A stretch of DNA of 7,441 nt from assembly GCA_002448395.1 (NCBI GenBank), contig DJXS01000019.1, positions 3,748 to 11,188 of the forward strand, given 5' to 3'. The stretch comes from Lachnospiraceae bacterium UBA6998. GTDB lineage: Bacteria > Bacillota > Clostridia > Lachnospirales > Lachnospiraceae. Made by a program: the position numbers and the translations under genes. Numbering within the stretch: the first letter of the stretch is position 1; every line of letters starts with the position of its first letter. The notes under the pieces are model-generated. The model was not told where the DNA came from. It saw only the letters and a list, made by a program, of their open reading frames with translations, and did not search any database. Positions 1 through 5,812 of the stretch are shown piece after piece.

Positions 1-88
1 CAGGGCCGATACCGGCGATCAGCGCACATCCGGCACCGATTGCGCATCCTGCAAGTGCAATACCTTTAGCGAGAATTGTATAATCCAT
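1..88 (-). CDS. atpE: F1Fo ATP synthase subunit c, N-terminal fragment cut by the window edge
   Basis: Only 29 codons are inside the window. The ATG is at 88-86 and is preceded by a strong SD, AGGAGGG (100-94), five bases away. The peptide begins MDYTILAKGIALAGCAIGAG and ends CALIAGIGP. This is the first transmembrane helix of a c-ring hairpin: the alternating Gly/Ala pattern packs the inner ring of the rotor. The c subunit carries ions through Fo and turns the ring against subunit a. The final AGIGP is where Na+-type c subunits (Ilyobacter, Acetobacterium) continue into a GxGQG motif whose Gln helps bind Na+; that residue lies just outside the window, so ion specificity cannot be read here. 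The gene follows atpB in the usual order, and the rest of the operon should continue to the left. Confidence 0.93.
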   Translation of the reverse strand, partial: MDYTILAKGIALAGCAIGAGCALIAGIGP

Positions 89-199
89 GATTTCCCTCCT
101 GTAAATGGTTGGTTTATTCTCTGACGCGCTGCATCGCGCGTTGAGTTCGAAAAATAAAGATCCGGGGAGATCAGCTTACTGACATCCCTTTGTGTGTCA
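89..199 (-). other. atpB-atpE intercistronic spacer with a GC-rich stem-loop
   Basis: This 111-nt gap contains no gene. Read on the minus strand it holds a perfect 6-bp stem, ACGCGC (141-136) with GCGCGT (129-124), and a 6-nt GATGCA loop. After a small internal loop, three further pairs (CTC 145-143 with GAG 121-119) can form. The hairpin ends about 30 nt before the atpE start codon and has no U-run, so it does not look like a terminator. The c subunit is needed in many copies per complex, and spacer structures before atpE can raise its expression or stabilise the processed mRNA. That role here is inference. Confidence 0.5.
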
Positions 200-964
200 T
201 TAGCCGTCCGCAGCGTTCGCGATGTACATGATCGTCAGCATTGTAAAAATAAATGCCTGCATTACACCTGAGAACCAGTCAAAGTAGAATGACAGGATCG
301 CGGGAATACCTACGCTCAGAATAGGTACATGACTCAGAAATTCGCCCACAGAACCGGGGATCAGACTGAACAATGCGGCTGAGGCCACCGCCAGCGCTGC
401 ATAGATCAGACCGTTGATTACCACGCCGGACAAAATATTGCCGAAATGACGGCAAGCCATACTGACAGGCGTAGCAAGCTCTGAAAGGATGTTGAAAGGG
501 GTCATGACCGCGATCGGCTCCGTAAATCCCTTCATGTAACCCAATACGCCGCCGGACTTTATCTTTTCCGTCGTGATCATAATGAAAACGACTACCGCCC
601 AGGCTGCTTCCGTTGAAAGATCCGCTGTCGGACTTCTGAGAATTCCGGTCAGGCTGATCAGGTTAGACACGACACTTGTGGCAAACAGAGCTGCCACAAA
701 AGGGATAAGCCTGTCAAATTTTGTACCGCCAGTGTTATTTCTGACAAGATTATTCGCCGAATCCACGAGCATCTCCGCAATCGCCTGACGCTTTGAGATC
801 TTTTCAACCTTAAGGTCTCTCGTCAGGTAAATACATAATCCGGTGATGATCGCCATTACGATCCAGCTGACTACCCATGTCTCCGTGATCAGAATATCAC
901 CGAGTACAGGGATTCCCGTTGGAATTCGAAAGAATATCCTAGCTCCGGAAATATCAAATTCCAT
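200..964 (-). CDS. atpB: F1Fo ATP synthase subunit a
   Basis: This 254-residue integral membrane protein forms the stator half-channels through which Na+ or H+ reach the c-ring. The diagnostic fourth-helix motif is seen at residues 171-180, CRHFGNILSG, where Arg172 is the essential arginine facing the c-ring carboxylate. Other family marks are NLISLTGILRSPTADLST (about 101-118) and the C-terminal QAFIFTMLTIMYIANA (about 236-251). Hydrophobic stretches fit five or six membrane helices. The ATG at 964-962 follows a long SD, GGAAGGAGGTGG, with wider than usual spacing of roughly 10 nt; the GTG nearer to the SD is followed at once by a stop, so the ATG is the sensible start. The gene lies 23 nt after atpI and before atpE, the normal order. 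Length is typical for a bacterial subunit a. Confidence 0.97.
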   Translation of the reverse strand: MEFDISGARIFFRIPTGIPVLGDILITETWVVSWIVMAIITGLCIYLTRDLKVEKISKRQAIAEMLVDSANNLVRNNTGGTKFDRLIPFVAALFATSVVSNLISLTGILRSPTADLSTEAAWAVVVFIMITTEKIKSGGVLGYMKGFTEPIAVMTPFNILSELATPVSMACRHFGNILSGVVINGLIYAALAVASAALFSLIPGSVGEFLSHVPILSVGIPAILSFYFDWFSGVMQAFIFTMLTIMYIANAADG

Positions 965-987
965 TTCTACACGTCCACCTCCTTCCT

Positions 988-1395
988 TTAGTTCTTAACC
1001 CCGTTTATGATCCCTTTGCCTTTGATCAGAAGGCTCGGCCAGAGAAGGGGCAGGATCCCGGCCACAGGATTTATGAATTTAAGAACCATACAGAGGACGC
1101 ACCAGATGAGCTGCAGAAATGTCCTGTATCTGTAACTCACTTGCATTGATCGATATGCCTGGTCATAGTTCTCAATTCCGGCTACTTTCTGCACAGTCAG
1201 CGCCATCAGGAAGAAGTTCCCGACTGCGACCGCGCAGCCTCCGGCCGCTCCCAGAATGACCGGCATCCCCATGGGGACCTGCTCGGGAAACACTCTGTTC
1301 AGGCCAAAAAATGCACACACCATTAATACGCTGAGGACCAGTGATCCCAGCGCAACAAATATCGTCTCTTCTTTTACCGCTTTCTGCAGTTTCAA
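988..1395 (-). CDS. atpI: ATP synthase subunit I (AtpI-like membrane protein), TTG start
   Basis: This is a 135-residue protein with four likely membrane helices (about 13-32, 44-66, 91-107, 110-124) and a short basic C-terminus (KGKGIINGVKN). Placement between an AtpZ-like gene and atpB, together with the small four-helix layout, identifies it as the I chain, a non-structural protein thought to help assemble the c-ring or load Mg2+. The glycine-rich second helix (ILGAAGGCAVAVGNFFLMAL) is typical. No in-frame ATG precedes the first hydrophobic helix; the only plausible start is TTG at 1395-1393, with GAAGAGGA seven bases upstream as SD. A weak start would suit a protein needed in small amounts. 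Sequence conservation in this family is low, so the call rests on topology and context as well as similarity. Confidence 0.85.
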   Translation of the reverse strand: MKLQKAVKEETIFVALGSLVLSVLMVCAFFGLNRVFPEQVPMGMPVILGAAGGCAVAVGNFFLMALTVQKVAGIENYDQAYRSMQVSYRYRTFLQLIWCVLCMVLKFINPVAGILPLLWPSLLIKGKGIINGVKN

Positions 1396-1454
1396 TCTCC
1401 AATCCTCTTCACTAAAATGCGCTGCTTCCGCACTTAAAAGCCGGCTTCGGCAGA

Positions 1455-1718
1455 TCAGTTGTGGCCGTTGAATGCAGGTGGTTCCTCCTCCGCCTTCTTT
1501 CTTTCTTTTTCACTTACCGAGATCCAGAGCTTATAGGCCGTCATAAAGGAGGCTCCAAGGCCTAAAACAAAGCCTGGAATATAAATCCAGAGTCCGAGCC
1601 CGGCCTTTTGCGTAAGAAGATAACAGGCTCCCATGCAGATCAGCAGGGGCATCATAAGAGACAGTCCAAGCTGTCCGAGCATGATCAGTCTCTGTGAAAA
1701 GTTTACCCAGTCCTTCAT
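1455..1718 (-). CDS. atpZ: AtpZ-like small membrane protein, first gene of the atp operon
   Basis: This 87-residue protein has two membrane helices (about 11-35 and 42-66) and a charged C-terminal tail (SVSEKERKKAEEEP). The second helix, IYIPGFVLGLGASFMTAYKL, matches the AtpZ/AtpQ pattern in which a Gly-rich helix ends in a basic, aromatic segment. Members of this family are encoded at the head of many F1Fo operons and are thought to work with AtpI in Mg2+ or Ca2+ supply or in Fo assembly; they are not part of the final enzyme. The ATG at 1718-1716 has an excellent SD, GGGAGGAAAG, with GGGAGG six bases away. It is the first gene after the minus-strand promoter at 1744-1772. A 59-nt gap without a gene separates it from atpI. 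Confidence 0.82.
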   Translation of the reverse strand: MKDWVNFSQRLIMLGQLGLSLMMPLLICMGACYLLTQKAGLGLWIYIPGFVLGLGASFMTAYKLWISVSEKERKKAEEEPPAFNGHN

Positions 1719-1743
1719 TACTTTCCTCCCGAATTACAGTTTC

Positions 1744-1772
1744 ATGATACACTTTTTCACCCCGAGTGACAA
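1744..1772 (-). promoter_or_regulatory. Sigma-A-type promoter of the atp operon
   Basis: On the minus strand a -35 box TTGTCA (1772-1767) is separated by exactly 17 nt from a -10 box TATCAT (1749-1744), each one mismatch from the consensus. The predicted transcription start is near 1737, giving a very short leader of about 19 nt that consists mostly of the atpZ SD. No other pair of boxes on this strand upstream of atpZ is as good. Confidence 0.7.
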
Positions 1773-1781
1773 TTAGATTTT

Positions 1782-1792
1782 GTCATTATGAC
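1782..1792. promoter_or_regulatory. Short palindrome upstream of the atp promoter
   Basis: GTCAT-T-ATGAC is a perfect 5-bp inverted repeat around a single central base. It is centred about 50 bp upstream of the predicted atp start site, just outside the -35 box, a place typical of activator binding. The regulator is unknown, and a repeat this short can occur by chance. Confidence 0.3.
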
Positions 1793-1799
1793 GAAGGTT

Positions 1800-1817
1800 A
1801 TGTTAAAAAATACACAA
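1800..1817. promoter_or_regulatory. Candidate Rex operator
   Basis: The sequence ATGTTAA-AAAA-TACACAA agrees with the Rex consensus TTGTTAA-N4-TTAACAA at 11 of 14 defined positions. Rex is the NADH/NAD+-sensing repressor of Firmicutes and controls fermentation and redox genes, so a site between an NAD+-reducing Rnf operon and the ATP synthase operon makes sense. The match lies between the two predicted promoters and overlaps neither -35 box, which weakens a simple roadblock model. AT-rich intergenic DNA can produce such matches by chance. Confidence 0.35.
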
Positions 1818-1873
1818 ATTATGCAAAAATTTACAATGCTGCGAGGCTGCCGTGCAAATGGTATTTTTTAACA
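1801..1873. repeat. Perfect 13-bp inverted repeat in the divergent control region
   Basis: TGTTAAAAAATAC (1801-1813) and GTATTTTTTAACA (1861-1873) are exact reverse complements separated by 47 nt. Pairing stops on both sides, so the repeat is a discrete 13-bp unit. The left arm forms part of the Rex-like site at 1800-1817. The right arm has one good Rex half-site (TTAACAG) but a poor partner half. The spacing, between four and five helical turns, would suit two operators bridged by one regulator. As an RNA hairpin it would have a 47-nt loop, and the arms are A/T-tract rich, so a terminator is less likely. Confidence 0.6.
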
Positions 1874-1910
1874 GAGTCCTTCACAATCACGTCAACGGCA
1901 CAGTTTTTCA

Positions 1911-1939
1911 AAGACAGAATCTGAAAATTAGTATATAAT
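1911..1939 (+). promoter_or_regulatory. Likely promoter of the rnf operon
   Basis: A perfect -10 box TATAAT (1934-1939) lies 17 nt after AAGACA (1911-1916), a weak -35 element that keeps only the GACA part of the consensus. There is no extended -10 TG. Predicted transcription would begin near 1946, about 174 nt before the rnfC ATG. The weak -35 box suggests an activator or regulated use. It is the only good -10 box seen on this strand upstream of rnfC. Confidence 0.5.
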
Positions 1940-1945
1940 AATCAA

Positions 1946-2119
1946 TGTACTTTATCAGTATATATCATTTTGTGTATTATTCCGATCATTGTGTTTGAGC
2001 ATCAGGGAAATGGTAGATACGGATTTTGTGCGGACACTTTTCCTATGGCCTTCCTGCGGGGGTGGGAGCGCCTGGACAGTGTTTATATGCAGCAATTGAG
2101 AAAGGGAGGAGCTACTTCT
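1946..2119 (+). other. rnfC 5' leader, no independent gene seen
   Basis: This stretch lies between the predicted rnf start site and rnfC. It stays open in the rnfC frame from a TTG at 1970, but its translation (about 50 residues) does not resemble RnfC. Several pairings are possible: AGGGAAA (2004-2010) with TTTTCCT (2038-2044), and CCTTCCT (2049-2055) with AGGGAGG (2103-2109). The second would cover the rnfC SD. The GC-rich segment 2044-2075 contrasts with the AT-rich DNA just upstream. I recognise no named riboswitch class. A structured regulatory leader is possible but unproven. Confidence 0.35.
2101..2111 (+). promoter_or_regulatory. Ribosome binding site that fixes the rnfC start
   Basis: AAAGGGAGGAG ends eight bases before the ATG at 2120. 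It is the only strong SD in the region and shows that the open frame reaching back to 1970 is not the start of the protein. Confidence 0.85.
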
Positions 2120-3442
2120 ATGTTTTTCAAATCAAAGCATTTGAACAGCATTAATGCCGGCCACCACAAGAACACGGCCGGAAGTGCGACAGAGGTCATG
2201 CCGGTTCCTGCTACCGTCAGGATCTCCATGTCGCAGAACATTGGTGCGCCCTGTCAGCCCCTTGTGAAAAAGGGAGACACCGTCTTAGTCGGCCAGAAGA
2301 TCGGTGATACGGATGCGTTTCTTCACGTGCCCGTCCATGCAAGCGTCTCCGGCAAGGTGACCGGGATCGAGACGATCAGAAACGCGATGGGCGGTATGGA
2401 CACGCTTGTCGTCATCGAATCCGACGGACTGCAGACTATGGATCCGGAGATCAAGCCTCCGACGGTCACAAATCACAAAGAATTTGTTGACGCCGTCAAG
2501 GCGAGCGGCCTCGTAGGTCTGGGCGGCGCGTCATTCCCCACATGGCTTAAGTTTAATCCTAAGAACATGGACGGGGTCAAGGTCCTTATCATCAACGGCG
2601 CGGAGTGTGAGCCTTTTATCACTTCCGACCACAGGACCATGCTGGAGGATGCGCAGAACGTTATCGACGGCGCTCTTGCCGTCATGAAGTATCTTGAGCT
2701 CGATGAGTGCTACATCGGGATCGAGGACAACAAACAGGATGCAATTGACAATTTCAACAAACTGTTTTCCGGGCAGGGGATCTCAAACATGCACACCTTC
2801 CCTCTGAAGGCGAGCTACCCTAAGGGTGCGGAGCGTGTACTGATCTATGAGGTGACCGGCAAGACCTGCAACGCGGGTGTGCTTCCCGCCGATCTTGGAT
2901 GCATCGTCTCCAACGTTACCTCCATCGCTTTTTTGGGCCAATACCTCAAGGACGGTATCCCGCTCATTAAAAAGCGCATGACGGTCGACGGTGATGCCGT
3001 TAACCAGCCTAAGAATATCGTGGCGCCGATCGGTACGCCGATCTATGATGTCGTAGAGTTCTGCGGCGGATACAAATCACCTCCGTCGAAGATCCTGATG
3101 GGCGGCCCCATGATGGGTCGCGCGGTTTTCTCCGACAGTATGCCGATCGTCAAGAATAACAACGCGATTCTTGTTTTTTCCAAAGAACAGGCATGGATCC
3201 CCGAGGAGACCGCCTGCATCAATTGCGGCAGATGCCATAAGGCATGTCCGTTCGATCTTCTTCCTACCGGATTCGCGGACGCGTACCAGAAAGGTAATGT
3301 AGAGAAGCTCAACGACCTCAAGGTCATGCAGTGTATGGAATGCGGCAGCTGTTCGTTCGTCTGCCCCGCACACCGTCCTCTGGCCTTTATGAACAAGCTG
3401 GGCAAGGCAATGGTAAGGGAGGCGATGATCAATGGAAAGTAA
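2120..3442 (+). CDS. rnfC: Rnf complex subunit C, NADH-binding flavoprotein
   Basis: RnfC is the peripheral subunit on the cytoplasmic face that passes electrons to NAD+ through FMN and two [4Fe-4S] clusters. Numbering from the ATG at 2120 (440 residues), the flavin/nucleotide core shows GLGGASFPT (133-141) and INGAECEP (158-165), both hallmarks of the Nqo1/RnfC fold. A lipoyl-like segment lies before it (about 30-100). Two ferredoxin motifs close the protein: Cys366, 369, 372, 376 (CINCGRCHKACP) and Cys405, 408, 411, 415 (CMECGSCSFVCP). The start is chosen because of the SD at 2101-2111; the frame is open 50 codons further upstream but without RnfC character. The usual GGxHP motif near the N-terminus is replaced by NAGHHKNTA, and QHIGAP by QNIGAP. 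The gene opens the operon and overlaps rnfD by 11 nt. Confidence 0.97.
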   Translation: MFFKSKHLNSINAGHHKNTAGSATEVMPVPATVRISMSQNIGAPCQPLVKKGDTVLVGQKIGDTDAFLHVPVHASVSGKVTGIETIRNAMGGMDTLVVIESDGLQTMDPEIKPPTVTNHKEFVDAVKASGLVGLGGASFPTWLKFNPKNMDGVKVLIINGAECEPFITSDHRTMLEDAQNVIDGALAVMKYLELDECYIGIEDNKQDAIDNFNKLFSGQGISNMHTFPLKASYPKGAERVLIYEVTGKTCNAGVLPADLGCIVSNVTSIAFLGQYLKDGIPLIKKRMTVDGDAVNQPKNIVAPIGTPIYDVVEFCGGYKSPPSKILMGGPMMGRAVFSDSMPIVKNNNAILVFSKEQAWIPEETACINCGRCHKACPFDLLPTGFADAYQKGNVEKLNDLKVMQCMECGSCSFVCPAHRPLAFMNKLGKAMVREAMINGK

Positions 3443-4505
3443 AGCAATTCGTTATGACAATCTGACCGTATCCTCCTCACCGCATCTGGTGACGAGCCTG
3501 GATACGACCAAGACAATGCTGTATGTCGTGGCTGCCCTGATGCCCGCCGCGCTCATGAGCATCGTTTATTTTGGCATTCCGGCTCTTGTAATGATCCTGC
3601 TTTGCATGGTCTCCTGCGCTTTCTTCGAATGGATCTATGAAAGACTGCTCGGAAAAGCCAGCACAGTGCGCGACGGAAGCGCCCTGGTCACCGGCCTGAT
3701 CCTCGCTCTGAATCTGCCTGCGAACCTGACCAATCTGGGCGGGATTGAATACCCTGTCTTCATGCCGTACCTGATCTGCATCATCGGCAGCTTTGTAGCT
3801 ATCGTTGTCGTCAAACAGATCTTCGGAGGCCTGGGACGGAACTTCGCGAACCCGGCGATCGTTGCCCGTATCACTCTGCTGGTGTCCTTTACCTCCTACA
3901 TGTCCACCTGGCCCACGACAAGGTTCCAGAGGGCAGGCATCGAGATCATGACAGGCGCAACGCCTCTTGCAAATCTCGCCGAAGGCAACATGACATACGC
4001 TCCTTCCCTCAGGGATATCTTCCTGGGCAATATCGGCGGAGCCATGGGTGAGACCTGTGCGCTCGCTATTTTGATCGGAGCGATCTTCCTTATTGCAATG
4101 AAGATCATCTCCCCGATCATCCCGGTCTCCTTTGTTGGCACTGTTTTCGTGTTCTCGTTCCTGTATTACGCGATAAGCGGCACCGCTCCTGAGGGCCTGT
4201 CCCCCCTGTACATGGCATGCTTCCATGTATTCGCGGGCGGCGTCATGTTCGGAGCTGTATTCTGCGCGACGGACTATGTGACATCACCGATCATGCCGCT
4301 CGGCAAGTTGATGTTCGGCATCGGCTGCGGTCTCGTGACCATGATCATCCGCCTGTTCTGCTCCTATCCCGAGGGGGTCTCCTTCGCGATCCTGTTTATG
4401 AATATCATGACTCCTCACTTCGATGAGTTCGCACAGGACAGATTATACGGGATCTCAAAGCGCAAAAAAGAAGCAGCTGCAGCGGCAAAAGAGAATAAAG
4501 CATAA
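3432..4505 (+). CDS. rnfD: Rnf complex subunit D, membrane flavoprotein
   Basis: This 357-residue integral membrane protein is homologous to NqrB and is part of the ion-translocating core. Family motifs are GGLGRNFANPA (132-142) and RLFCSYPEGVSFAILFMN (307-324). The covalent FMN site is the T-G-A-T at 174-177, with Thr177 the expected acceptor for ApbE flavin transferase. Hydrophobic stretches fit nine or ten helices. The C-terminus ends in a basic, alanine-rich tail (SKRKKEAAAAAKENKA). The ATG at 3432 lies inside the rnfC end (11-nt overlap) with AAGGGAGG nine bases upstream, which indicates coupled translation. Length is close to the usual 310-360. No apbE gene is in the window, so the flavin transferase must be encoded elsewhere. 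Confidence 0.97.
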   Translation: MESKAIRYDNLTVSSSPHLVTSLDTTKTMLYVVAALMPAALMSIVYFGIPALVMILLCMVSCAFFEWIYERLLGKASTVRDGSALVTGLILALNLPANLTNLGGIEYPVFMPYLICIIGSFVAIVVVKQIFGGLGRNFANPAIVARITLLVSFTSYMSTWPTTRFQRAGIEIMTGATPLANLAEGNMTYAPSLRDIFLGNIGGAMGETCALAILIGAIFLIAMKIISPIIPVSFVGTVFVFSFLYYAISGTAPEGLSPLYMACFHVFAGGVMFGAVFCATDYVTSPIMPLGKLMFGIGCGLVTMIIRLFCSYPEGVSFAILFMNIMTPHFDEFAQDRLYGISKRKKEAAAAAKENKA

Positions 4506-4517
4506 GGAGGGCATGTG

Positions 4518-5120
4518 ATGAGCATAAGTAAGAACAAATTTGCAGCCCCCGTCATCGTGCTCAGCAGCATCTGCCTGGTCGTTTCTCTTGCGCTGGCATT
4601 TACGTATAAGATCGCGAATCCGATCATTATTGAAAATCAGAATGCCGTAGCGGTAGCTGCCAGAAAAGAGGTCCTGCCCGATGCGGACGATTTCACGCAG
4701 GATGAGACCGTCACGGCCGAGACCGGAGCAAAGAGCGCTGACGGTAAAGCTTCCGTACAGGAAGTCTTCGCCGCGAACAACGGCACAGGCTATGTCATGA
4801 CCGTCAACACCACCTCATTCGGCGGTGAGCTGACCATGATGGTCGGTCTCGACGCTGAAGGCGCGGTCACCGGCGTCAAAGTCACCGTACACGCGGATAC
4901 TCCCGGCGTCGGCACCAAGAACATGGAGCCCTCGTATCTGTCCCAGTACAGCGGGATCTCAGAACTCACGAGCGCTTCCGATGTCAAAAAAGAGTCTGCG
5001 GAACTTGCATCCGGCGGCAGCTTTGCATTCATCTCCGGCGCGTCCGTAACCGGACAGGCGATCCATTCCGGCGTTGATGCTGCTCTGAGCCAGTATGCAG
5101 CGATGGGAGGTGCACAGTAA
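4518..5120 (+). CDS. rnfG: Rnf complex subunit G, FMN-binding extracytoplasmic protein
   Basis: RnfG (NqrC homologue) is a 200-residue protein anchored by one N-terminal helix (about 9-32) with its FMN domain outside the membrane, where it carries electrons between cofactors of the core. The FMN-binding domain (about 80-190) includes the typical HADTPGVGTK (125-134) and the flavinylation region ISGASVTG (172-179). The common motif is SGAT with Thr as FMN acceptor; here the acceptor position is Ser176 and the usual upstream Asp is Ala170. Thr178 lies two residues further on. The start is ATG at 4518, seven bases after AGGAGG (4505-4510); a GTG three bases earlier has only four bases of spacing. 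The SD overlaps the rnfD stop codon. Confidence 0.95.
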   Translation: MSISKNKFAAPVIVLSSICLVVSLALAFTYKIANPIIIENQNAVAVAARKEVLPDADDFTQDETVTAETGAKSADGKASVQEVFAANNGTGYVMTVNTTSFGGELTMMVGLDAEGAVTGVKVTVHADTPGVGTKNMEPSYLSQYSGISELTSASDVKKESAELASGGSFAFISGASVTGQAIHSGVDAALSQYAAMGGAQ

Positions 5121-5809
5121 TGGAAAATAAAAATAAAGTCTCTATTTTGACCAATGGTCTTATAAAGGAGAATCCGGTACTGGTGCTGGTCCTCGGCACA
5201 TGCCCTACTCTGGCCACAACGACTTCCCTCGTGAACGGTTTCGGAATGGGCATCTCGGCTACGGCAGTCCTGATCTGCTCCAACATTGTTATTTCACTCC
5301 TGCGCAAGATCATTCCCGACAATGTCCGTATCCCCTGCTATATCACAGTCATTGCGGGCTTTGTCACGATCGTACAGCTGATCGTCAAAGCGTTTGCTCC
5401 GGCCCTGGACGAGTCTCTGGGACTGTATCTGCCCCTGATCGTTGTCAACTGCATCATCCTGGGCCGCGCAGAAATGTTCGCCAACAAGAACTCCGTCGTC
5501 GATTCCGCCCTTGACGGCATCGGAATGGGACTGGGATTCACACTGACCTTATGCGTTATGGGCTCCATCCGTGAGCTGATCGGTGCCGGCACCATCGCCG
5601 GCTTCCCGGTACTCTCCCGCATTATGCCCGGCATGAGCGTTATGACACTCGTTCCCGGCGGCTTCGCTGTTTATTCCTTCATCATGGCATTTGTCCACTA
5701 CATGACCGAAGACAAGAGCAAAATTCGCAACAGTTTCGGCTGCAGCGACTGCGCTATGCAGGACAATTGCGTCGACGGAAGCGGATGCGCAAATAAGGAG
5801 GTGGCGTAA
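5120..5809 (+). CDS. rnfE: Rnf complex subunit E, membrane protein with a cysteine-rich tail
   Basis: RnfE (NqrD homologue) is a 229-residue protein with about six membrane helices that pairs with RnfA. Each contributes conserved cysteines to an Fe-S centre in the middle of the membrane. Here these are Cys28 in GTCPTLA and Cys111 in VNCIILGR. After the last helix the protein has a soluble tail with Cys208, 211, 217 and 223, spaced CX2CX5CX5C (CSDCAMQDNC then VDGSGC). This tail is not needed for the core fold and could hold a metal or an Fe-S cluster. The ATG overlaps the rnfG stop by one base (TAATG), with GGGAGG nine bases upstream, so translation is likely coupled. Confidence 0.96.
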   Translation: MENKNKVSILTNGLIKENPVLVLVLGTCPTLATTTSLVNGFGMGISATAVLICSNIVISLLRKIIPDNVRIPCYITVIAGFVTIVQLIVKAFAPALDESLGLYLPLIVVNCIILGRAEMFANKNSVVDSALDGIGMGLGFTLTLCVMGSIRELIGAGTIAGFPVLSRIMPGMSVMTLVPGGFAVYSFIMAFVHYMTEDKSKIRNSFGCSDCAMQDNCVDGSGCANKEVA

Positions 5810-5812
5810 CTA

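Noticed and set aside
1531..1752. Alternative frame overlapping atpZ
   Set aside because: It would start upstream of the predicted atp transcription start, and its product has no membrane helices or family likeness.
1801..1873. Inverted repeat as a factor-independent terminator
   Set aside because: It lies between divergent promoters, its loop would be 47 nt and the stem is almost all A/T.
1970..2119. Extending rnfC upstream to the TTG at 1970
   Set aside because: A strong SD precedes the ATG at 2120, the protein from there fits the family, and the extra 50 residues do not.
1946..2119. Known FMN or cyclic-di-GMP riboswitch in the rnfC leader
   Set aside because: I could not see the conserved core sequences of either class.
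3043..3516. 157-codon minus-strand frame over the rnfC/rnfD junction
   Set aside because: It covers two confirmed genes on the other strand and has no recognisable domain or convincing SD.
3477..4226. 249-codon open frame on the minus strand across rnfD
   Set aside because: The translation is highly charged and without motifs, antisense to a well-supported membrane protein gene. It is a shadow frame.
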